NCBI GenBank assembly: GCA_964533785.1
Contig: CAZHNG010000175.1
Span: forward strand, 1 to 13,929
Length of the DNA stretch: 13,929 nucleotides
Direction of reading: 5' to 3'
DNA from: JANQRV01 sp964533785
Lineage (GTDB): Bacteria > Bacteroidota > Bacteroidia > Chitinophagales > Saprospiraceae
The notes beneath the pieces are model-generated. The model was not told the DNA's origin. It was given only the letters and a program-made list of their open reading frames with translations, and made no database searches. A program made the translations under genes and the position numbers. Below, in pieces: positions 7,068 through 13,929 of the stretch (position 1 is its first letter; each line of letters opens with the position of its first letter).

Positions 7068-8666
7068 ATGGGACAAGAAAAATTAAAAGAACTACCTATT
7101 GGTAGACAGACCTTCAGCGAATTGATCGAAGAAGATTTATTATATGTGGATAAGACCAGATACGTATGGGATTTGGTGCGGGAAGGCAAGTATTACTTTT
7201 TATCGAGGCCGCGACGGTTTGGAAAATCATTACTGTTGTCCACTTTGAAATCTTTTTTTGAAGGCCGGGAAGATTTGTTCAAAGGTCTATTTATTCATGA
7301 TAAAGTAAAGGAATGGAAAAAATATCCGGTGGTGTATATTGATTATTCTTTAGTGGATTACAAAAATGGAAAAGCCAATTTCAATAAATCATTACTCAAT
7401 TTCCTTCATAGTATTGCTTCAAATTATGAACTGGAGATTAATAAGGATCTTGTTTATGACTTTTTTTATGAGTTAATTCAACAATTGCATCATCAATATG
7501 GTAAGGTAGTGGTTTTGATCGATGAGTATGACAAGCCCATGATCGATATGCTCACAAAAGAAAAGCTATTTGAAGAAAATCGGGATATTTTACGCGGGCT
7601 CTATGCTTCTTTAAAAGGACTCGATCCATACTTACGTTTTGTGATGCTAACCGGCGTCAGTCGTTTTTCAAAAGTGGGTGTTTTTTCCGGTTTGAATAAT
7701 TTGAATGATATTTCCCTAACGGAAGGCATGTCTTGTATTGTTGGATTTAATCAAAAAGAATTACAGCAGTATTTCGCTGCTTATTTAAGAGGGTTAAAAT
7801 TGAGATACAATTGTTCAGAAGAAAAATTACTGCTAGATATCAAGCAATATTATAATGGTTTTTCATGGGATGGTCTTCAGAAGCTATATAATCCCTTTTC
7901 TATTTTAAAGTTCATGAAGGATCAGAGGTTTGACAACTATTGGTTCTCTACCGGCACTCCTACATTTTTGATTGACATCGCTAAAAAACAAAAAGCTTTA
8001 CCTGAAGCCTTGGAAAACATTGTCGCCACTGATTTGGAAGGTTATTCTGCCGACGCTACTAATATACCACTACCGGCTATTCTTTTCCAAACGGGGTATC
8101 TAACGATCAAAGAAATTGGGTTTGACGGAATAGCGACCTATTATCGATTGGGTTATCCCAATAGGGAAGTACGCGATTCTTTTACCACCTTCCTGCTGGC
8201 CGCTTTTATGCAAAAGGATGAATTTTTTGTCCAACCGGCCAGTATTAATCTGCGCAAAGCATTAAGGGATCAGGATATTGAGCGGTTTTTGAAGATTATT
8301 CGCACTTATCTGGCTGAAATTCCTTACCAATTGCATATTCCTAAGGAAGCCTATTATCATTCCTTGATTTTTATGTTATTGCGCTTGATGGGCTTAAAGA
8401 TGGACCTGGAAAAGGCTACTGACAAAGGCCGTATTGACGGGGTATTGGAATTACCTAATCAGATTTACATCATCGAATTTAAGTTTGCTACGAACAAAAG
8501 GATTAAAAGAGTAAAGACCTTATCCCGGCAGGCGCTGAAACAAATAGAAGATAAAAAGTACTACGAAGCGTACCTTTCCGGCCACAAGAAAATCATTTTA
8601 CTGGGGGTTGGTTTTTTGAACAAACAGCTGGACGGAAAGAGTAAGGAATTATTGGTTACAATGTGA
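7068..8666 (+). CDS. Predicted AAA-ATPase with C-terminal PD-(D/E)XK nuclease domain (PF09820/PF08011 type)
   Basis: This 532-residue protein has the usual length and layout of the family of predicted AAA-ATPases fused to a DUF1703-type nuclease fold. The N-terminal signature LPIGRQTFSEL…YVDKT spans residues 9-30, and the Walker A motif RPRRFGKS is at 47-54. The Walker B strand VVVLIDEYD is at 147-155, and a sensor-like segment TGVSRFSKVGVFSGLNNL is at 195-212. YNGFSW is at 262-267. The C-terminal nuclease shows D457 in GRIDGVLE and E470-x-K472 in IIEFKF, followed by the QALKQI…YYEAY helix at 488-502, so the catalytic residues look intact. No signal peptide or membrane segment is visible, so the protein is probably cytoplasmic. 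The start suits the family, whose members begin just before LPIG. Such genes are often multicopy in Bacteroidota. Their substrate is unknown to me, so no role is assigned. It stands alone, convergent with the next gene. Confidence 0.9.
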   Translation: MGQEKLKELPIGRQTFSELIEEDLLYVDKTRYVWDLVREGKYYFLSRPRRFGKSLLLSTLKSFFEGREDLFKGLFIHDKVKEWKKYPVVYIDYSLVDYKNGKANFNKSLLNFLHSIASNYELEINKDLVYDFFYELIQQLHHQYGKVVVLIDEYDKPMIDMLTKEKLFEENRDILRGLYASLKGLDPYLRFVMLTGVSRFSKVGVFSGLNNLNDISLTEGMSCIVGFNQKELQQYFAAYLRGLKLRYNCSEEKLLLDIKQYYNGFSWDGLQKLYNPFSILKFMKDQRFDNYWFSTGTPTFLIDIAKKQKALPEALENIVATDLEGYSADATNIPLPAILFQTGYLTIKEIGFDGIATYYRLGYPNREVRDSFTTFLLAAFMQKDEFFVQPASINLRKALRDQDIERFLKIIRTYLAEIPYQLHIPKEAYYHSLIFMLLRLMGLKMDLEKATDKGRIDGVLELPNQIYIIEFKFATNKRIKRVKTLSRQALKQIEDKKYYEAYLSGHKKIILLGVGFLNKQLDGKSKELLVTM

Positions 8667-8680
8667 CACCTCAAAACATC

Positions 8681-11600
8681 TCACCGCTTCAATACCTTAA
8701 TAGCGTTAGCCATTCCATCATTTTTAATTGAAATTAGATATAGTCCTGCTTCCCATTGAGCAGTATGGATTTGGTGCTGATCGCCTGGAGTAATTTTTGT
8801 TTCAAAGACCACTTGCCCCGCCGCATTGTGGATTACGATAGTCTGCCAGTATTTCTCCATACTACTCATTTTTAAATTCAGGCTTTCGTTGAAAGGATTA
8901 GGAAAGGCTTCAATTTTCAAGATATTATTTTCCGGATCCAGTATGTTTCTAGTCTTGTGGTCTTCATTTATACCTACAGGCCGTTCTAAACTTATCCTTC
9001 TTGTTGATAAGGCATTTTTTTCACTTTTCATTTTAAAAGGATCAATACCAGAGGGATTGACAGGTATTATATTGCAATCACCAATAACAAAATAATTATT
9101 TTGCACATTGGCGGCACCGGAGGCTGCATTCCCATGCAAACTATGATATCCCGCTTTAAATGGTTTGCTGTATAGCAGATAGGAGTTATCCGTGGTAATA
9201 ATGGTCATGCCTGTATTCGTCCAGTCGCGCAACCAATGGGGCAAGCTGCCGGCACGGGTATCGAAAGCGACGTAGAGCGTAGCATCTTGTAGCAACTCAA
9301 ACCGTACCATTGCATAGCCGTTGTTTTTTTTATCATCATTTTTAGTAAGAATAAGCGGCCTGTTCGTTAAAAATTGCGGCATAGACAATACTTCATATAT
9401 CCGGTCGGAATAGACTTTACCGGATTTATTTATTGAGCCTACTGCATAATTATGGGGATAGAGATTATCAAATAATTCACTACAGGATTGTTGAAGCTCG
9501 TTACAGTCTTCAAATTCTAAAACAAGCGTAGGAGGATGGGGAGATTCTCTGGACAAAAAAGTTAAGGGAGGGTCTGCTGTGCGTGCATAAGGATAAAGGG
9601 CTAAATTTAGTGTTCCATCTATATTATTGAGTATTTCCGGATCTAGTTCGACTTTATGGATCTCCCGGCTCCTTCGAAAGGCGCCCATCCAGGTACCATA
9701 GGGCTTTTCACTCAAATTTGGCCGATCATTCCAATCTACCGTATATTCTTTCCAGTAGGAAGTTGTCTTAAAGACTTCGAATAAGCCTTTACTGATGCCA
9801 TCCGGGCTTTTACGAACCAATAAGGATGCCGAACGAAGCCGGGTTAGATCAACACTCCCCACATCAAATCGTAAATACGAAACAGCACTTGGGATCGCTT
9901 CGGTGTGGATGTCGTTCCGCAGCATGTGAGTCCAAAGGTCTCCTTTACCAAAGTTTCTATTGGGGGCATCTATCCTAACGCTGGCATCTGCATTAGGAGT
10001 GAAAGTTCTCACATATCCTACACAGGTCACATCCACCGTCTGTGCATGCATTCCAATGGCGCCGGTATTGTCCTCAACGAGCAGCGTTACTTCATAGGTC
10101 CCAGAAGTAGCGTATTGGTGGAATGGATATTTTCCAGTAGCTTCTGTACCGTCACCAAAATCCCAGGTGTAAGAAACGATTTCACCATCAGGATCAAATG
10201 CATTTGCAGCATCGAACCGTACTATTTTTTCGTCGTAGATATACTCAAACTGTGCGGAAGGCGGCTCATTTTTTGTAGTCACTTCCTGATAAGGGACACC
10301 ATCAATTGAACCTTCCTGTTCAAAAGCATACCTCAAATAAACACTGGCGGTTTGGTTATTCGACCATATCCATTTCGCCGGCGTATCATAGGCAAGGCCG
10401 ATAACATTGTGTTTCCAGGGTTCCTCGCCAAACGCTGCCTTTTCAGTTGCTTGTTCCCAGTTAGTATCATCGAATTGCGGGCTATTCCATCCATTTTGAT
10501 ACCAGGTAGCGACCTTCCAGTCTTTATTGGTTCCCAATCTTTTGCTTCCCTGCCTCAATTCTGCAATACATCCACCATCGCGATAAGCCGTTACTTTAAT
10601 GGCAATCACATTTTTTCCTTCCTTCCATTGAATGTTTTGTATAGCCTGAGCTGTTCGCCAGTCGTTACCTTGACCAACCAGTTCTCCGTTCAAATAAACT
10701 TCAAATTCCTGGGAAGCGGCAATAACTAGTGAAGAGCTGGGAGTAGCCCATACTCCTAATTCTTTTTCATCCATGTCAAATACACCATCGGCGTCACGAT
10801 CCACCCCCATTCTTATCCTGGCGGGAAACGGAACAGCCGTAAAAGTTACGGGCTGGGTATTCAATCCAGCGTTGACCAGATCGGCAAAGGCAACAGTTTG
10901 TGCGGACCGGTCCGACTGGAATTGCTTTTTACCGGTGTAATAAAAACCTCGCATTTCATCGGCATACCGACCTTTTACAATTAAACCGATCTTTTTCTGC
11001 TCCGCCAAAGTAAGTAAGGTATTCAGCGTTTTGATATCCTTTTTGGGAAGTGCACCATTTATCGTTACTTGTTCACCCACCGCTGTGTGAACGGACAGGG
11101 GCAACGGACTACCATCATCCAATACGTCCAGTGAGCCGTCAAACTGCAGCAAAACACCCAACATTTCAGCACTATGATGCAGGTTCAACGAAGAGGAGGC
11201 GGATCCTTCCGGTCGTAAACCAAAGCCCTGGGTACTGCCATCCTTCGATTCGTAGTACATCCCCATACGGTCGTAGATACCCCGAAGGTTACAGGCCACC
11301 TGGTGGCTTTCGTTGAGAGTATTCGTACTACGGGAATGATTGCCTTCATGACATTTATTACAATCGCGGGTAAGTTTGTCCAAAGCGACGCCGGCATTGA
11401 CTACCCGTATTTCCCCATTAGGCCCGGGAACAGCAACCTCATCGGATATGCTATGGTCAAGATTACGGTACGGATTAGGAGGATAGTGGATGGTAGATAA
11501 AAAGGCTTCGAATTGCGTCATTTCGCCGTTGGAAGGGGGCTGTTCCATTCCTTGGAGTGATACATAAGTAGGAGCAAAAGCAAATAGGTCCGCCCGGTCT

Positions 11601-13318
11601 CCCCGGTGGTGCAAAGAGGGATAGTGAATAATATCCTGTAAAGTTTGGGTGCGGAGCGGGCCTTTCATAGGATGAAATTTTCCGTCCATTTTTCCGGCAG
11701 GATTACCCAGGTCCCAGGCCAATTGATCCGTACGAGCATCTACGTGACAGGTAGCACAGGAAAGATGACCGGTACCTGATGTAAGGTGTGTATTGTACAA
11801 CAATGGTCGACCATCCTTGATGATCTGTGGGGTAGGATCGTAAAAAGGGATCCTTGTTTTTTCAGTTCCGGCATTTAGGTCAATTACAGAAACAGAGGCT
11901 TCAAATTTATTTAAGACAAAAGCCTGATTGGATTGCTCGTTTAATACAATCCCGGTCGGCCCCTCCCCTACTGCTATGGGCCGATTACCAACACGGGCTC
12001 CATGCTGATCAACCACCACCACATTATTAGATCCCATGCCGATAATAAATGCCCTGGTTCCGGCAGCATTCCAGGCGATGCCTCGCGGATCTCCAATAGA
12101 TCTTTTCCTTTTGGAATGGGAAACCCTGGGTTGATTGTAAGTCAAATGCGGATTTAAATCCAGTGTTTTCCGGGTGACATCCTTTTGAATTTTTGCCAGA
12201 TTTACTGTTGAAAACACACCATTCAGATTAGGTTCGTAGCGAATTTCGTTAGCAGCATCAGTACCTACTACCGAAACTTCTCCACTTACCGGATTGATGT
12301 CCAGGGCCATGACCATGGTCATAAGACGTTTGTGGTAGTCAAGTTGAAAGGAATTGGCATCGATGACAAAAATGTCTCGATCCGGTAAGTCCCAACCTTT
12401 GACTCGGCGGGATAGGCCGGCATCTTCTCCGGATACCAGGTTGGACCAATCATGGTTATTGTCATCCATCCACCTTCCGCTTTCATCTTTTCTGACTATA
12501 ATTGGAACAGAGATGGGTGCCGGATTATCCGGATTTAAAGGAGGAGTAAATTGATCGCCGTCATTCGGAGGCACCTGCACTGAACCGTAAGGACTTTGTG
12601 GGAGCGTGATGGCATCGTTGCTCCAGATGCGGTGATTGCCGGTAATGATCGTAGAGCCGTTGCCCGATTCAAAAAAAGCGCCGTAGACGGTTGATTTATC
12701 TGGACTTACCGCTAACATGCGCGGATCTTCACCAGGTATTTTAATGCGTTTAGGGGTTTTGTCCAATTGATTGAGGTCAAAAATCAATAAGGTATTAGGT
12801 TCGGAGCAAGTTACAAACGCTTTTCCGGGCGTTCCGGCAAATACTACATCACATGGCTCATTATCGGTATTAATACTTTTTACCACCACCCCAATATTTA
12901 GGTCCACAATACTGATATTGTCAGAAATATGATTGACGACCCACGCTTCAGTATTGGAGCGCGCCCTAACGGAGACGGGATCTAACCCAACGGGAATACT
13001 GGAAAGGTGACTCAATCTGCCGCTACTCAGCTCGAATACTTCCAACCGGTTATCAGCAGTATTTACCGCCAATAGCTTTTGCCCGTCGGGTGTAAGGTCT
13101 AATGGATAGACATGAGGGGATTCAAAGTTAATAAATTCATCTCCCGGCACAGGACCGTCCAAGCTATTGATCCCAGAAGGATCTATTGCTGAAAGTGCTA
13201 ATAAACCCAAAAGGAAAAACAGGGCTATCCTAAACTTGCTCTTTTTGATCACAGACTTCATAGATGACAATTTTGTTAAGGAGTGAGCATAATGCGCAGA
13301 AAAAGACACGGATTTCAT
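8681..13318 (-). CDS. T9SS-exported mosaic protein: beta-propeller, diheme cytochrome c, PKD, DNRLRE
   Basis: The protein has 1545 residues and appears complete. A basic stretch and a hydrophobic core (31-44) form the signal peptide; Met20 (13261) gives the more typical one. YVTN-type propeller blades lie at ~65-190 and ~405-490. Heme c sites are CATCH (521-525) and CNKCH (653-657), 132 residues apart. MKGPLRTQTLQ (551-561) and GDRADLF (573-579) lie between them, as in diheme cytochrome c peroxidase relatives. The core ends with the acidic loop DRDADGVFDMDE (840-851). Residues ~862-1000 look like a galactose-binding jelly roll (YLNGELVGQG, WIWS). A PKD domain (1018-1097, WDFGDGT 1052-1058) and a DNRLRE domain (1104-1270) follow. 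Residues ~1272-1418 are unclassified. The C-terminus (1465-1545) has FPNPFNESLNLK and AGLYLISI, typical of T9SS type A sorting domains. A surface-anchored redox or peroxidase-like function is inferred; the substrate is unknown. Confidence 0.9.
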   Translation of the reverse strand: MKSVSFSAHYAHSLTKLSSMKSVIKKSKFRIALFFLLGLLALSAIDPSGINSLDGPVPGDEFINFESPHVYPLDLTPDGQKLLAVNTADNRLEVFELSSGRLSHLSSIPVGLDPVSVRARSNTEAWVVNHISDNISIVDLNIGVVVKSINTDNEPCDVVFAGTPGKAFVTCSEPNTLLIFDLNQLDKTPKRIKIPGEDPRMLAVSPDKSTVYGAFFESGNGSTIITGNHRIWSNDAITLPQSPYGSVQVPPNDGDQFTPPLNPDNPAPISVPIIVRKDESGRWMDDNNHDWSNLVSGEDAGLSRRVKGWDLPDRDIFVIDANSFQLDYHKRLMTMVMALDINPVSGEVSVVGTDAANEIRYEPNLNGVFSTVNLAKIQKDVTRKTLDLNPHLTYNQPRVSHSKRKRSIGDPRGIAWNAAGTRAFIIGMGSNNVVVVDQHGARVGNRPIAVGEGPTGIVLNEQSNQAFVLNKFEASVSVIDLNAGTEKTRIPFYDPTPQIIKDGRPLLYNTHLTSGTGHLSCATCHVDARTDQLAWDLGNPAGKMDGKFHPMKGPLRTQTLQDIIHYPSLHHRGDRADLFAFAPTYVSLQGMEQPPSNGEMTQFEAFLSTIHYPPNPYRNLDHSISDEVAVPGPNGEIRVVNAGVALDKLTRDCNKCHEGNHSRSTNTLNESHQVACNLRGIYDRMGMYYESKDGSTQGFGLRPEGSASSSLNLHHSAEMLGVLLQFDGSLDVLDDGSPLPLSVHTAVGEQVTINGALPKKDIKTLNTLLTLAEQKKIGLIVKGRYADEMRGFYYTGKKQFQSDRSAQTVAFADLVNAGLNTQPVTFTAVPFPARIRMGVDRDADGVFDMDEKELGVWATPSSSLVIAASQEFEVYLNGELVGQGNDWRTAQAIQNIQWKEGKNVIAIKVTAYRDGGCIAELRQGSKRLGTNKDWKVATWYQNGWNSPQFDDTNWEQATEKAAFGEEPWKHNVIGLAYDTPAKWIWSNNQTASVYLRYAFEQEGSIDGVPYQEVTTKNEPPSAQFEYIYDEKIVRFDAANAFDPDGEIVSYTWDFGDGTEATGKYPFHQYATSGTYEVTLLVEDNTGAIGMHAQTVDVTCVGYVRTFTPNADASVRIDAPNRNFGKGDLWTHMLRNDIHTEAIPSAVSYLRFDVGSVDLTRLRSASLLVRKSPDGISKGLFEVFKTTSYWKEYTVDWNDRPNLSEKPYGTWMGAFRRSREIHKVELDPEILNNIDGTLNLALYPYARTADPPLTFLSRESPHPPTLVLEFEDCNELQQSCSELFDNLYPHNYAVGSINKSGKVYSDRIYEVLSMPQFLTNRPLILTKNDDKKNNGYAMVRFELLQDATLYVAFDTRAGSLPHWLRDWTNTGMTIITTDNSYLLYSKPFKAGYHSLHGNAASGAANVQNNYFVIGDCNIIPVNPSGIDPFKMKSEKNALSTRRISLERPVGINEDHKTRNILDPENNILKIEAFPNPFNESLNLKMSSMEKYWQTIVIHNAAGQVVFETKITPGDQHQIHTAQWEAGLYLISIKNDGMANAIKVLKR

Positions 13319-13348
13319 TGATTATTCACAAAGCAAAAGTGAGCATAA
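13261..13348 (-). repeat. Imperfect tandem duplication of leader and start codon
   Basis: On the minus strand TTATGCTCACT occurs twice (13348-13338 and 13292-13282, 56 bases apart). Each copy is followed about 20 bases later by an in-frame ATG (13318 and 13261, 57 bases apart), and then by related codons (ATGAAATCCGTG and ATGAAGTCTGTG). The first ATG adds a polar 19-residue extension; the second begins a compact signal peptide. Confidence 0.6.
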
Positions 13349-13929
13349 ACTGTGTGTTATCTTACGTGCCGCTCCTCAATGATTGATTAAGATGGCAAAA
13401 AACTCAGGGCGAAAGGATAGCGTCCTGTCTATTCAGGAAAAATAATAGACATTGAATGATGTAAAAATTAGGTAGTTGTACGGATTTAACCAGGATATGT
13501 CGGGAGGTTTGAATGACGTCATATCAAAAATAAGAAGGAAAAAGATTACGAACAAATATTTTATCGATTTAACGTAAAAGGTAAGTTTTTATGGAATCGG
13601 ATAAGTACACCAATAATCGAAAGTTCTAATCAGAGAGGAGGATTCGGCCATTAATGTAAAAAGAAAAGGGGGAATCACAATTGGAAGTTAGTACATTCTT
13701 TCGGGTTATCAGATATCATTTACGGGTCTGTTACAGGACCGTTATTGCATTACTTACTTCGTTGTTTATTCCCCCACCTGAAATTGTTTAAACTAATTGT
13801 TTCGAGATAGTCTTAATGATGTAAAGGTAAGGGAAATGGGACGGGGAAGTGTGGACAGAATGTGGGGTTGTACCTATTTGTTTTTCAAGGGAAAGTCGAC
13901 ATAAAATCAATTTAACATACTAAAAACCA
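13319..13929. other. Intergenic region with no gene seen
   Basis: This 611-base stretch upstream of the cytochrome gene has no open frame that looks coding. Near the gene, TTGCTTTG (minus strand, 13335-13328) is one base from the TAnnTTTG -7 consensus and could be its promoter, but the match is weak. A short imperfect stem occurs around 13723-13741. Nothing else could be supported. Confidence 0.6.

Noticed and set aside
8826..12554. Open frames inside the cytochrome gene on both strands (such as 9905-10309 plus and 11185-11397 minus)
   Set aside because: They are shadows of the 1545-codon minus-strand gene, which has clear domains throughout.
13723..13741. Stem around the word CTGTTACAG as a possible terminator or operator
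   Set aside because: Only four pairs plus a wobble pair hold in the longer register, there is no U-tract, and there is no neighbouring gene in the window to assign it to.

Overview
The window looks like Bacteroidota chromosome, most likely the Saprospiria group. Four things suggest this: a type IX secretion (T9SS) C-terminal sorting domain, a very large GEVED-repeat surface protein, a TAnnTTTG-type -7 promoter element placed almost on a start codon, and little use of Shine-Dalgarno sites. I cannot go below class level. There is no tRNA, rRNA, CRISPR array or recognisable transposase.

Layout. (1) Positions 1-6125, minus strand: the first 2041 codons of a giant secreted protein, cut by the left edge. 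It has a signal peptide, about 490 residues of Ig-like or adhesin-like sequence, and then nine tandem GEVED units, the ninth incomplete. This frame was read codon by codon and has no stop between 6125 and base 3. (2) Positions 6126-7067: a 0.94 kb AT-rich intergenic stretch with no convincing gene but many small repeats, including two cassettes of 7-bp tandem repeats, a palindrome flanked by 9-bp direct repeats, and a ~113-bp segment bounded by 12-bp inverted repeats. (3) Positions 7068-8666, plus strand: a predicted AAA-ATPase fused to a PD-(D/E)XK nuclease domain, apparently expressed from a leaderless promoter. (4) Positions 8681-13318, minus strand: a 1545-residue mosaic surface protein with a beta-propeller, a diheme cytochrome c core, a calcium-loop motif, a jelly-roll-like region, a PKD domain, a DNRLRE domain, an unclassified region and a T9SS sorting domain. 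(5) Positions 13319-13929: no gene seen.

The two large minus-strand genes both encode exported, multi-domain surface proteins, but 2.5 kb and a plus-strand gene separate them, so they are not an operon. The ATPase-nuclease gene is a lone gene, convergent with the cytochrome gene across a 14-base gap. I see no evidence that the three genes form one system. The most distinctive points are the predicted cell-surface diheme cytochrome and the cysteine pair that is gained or lost together across all nine GEVED units.
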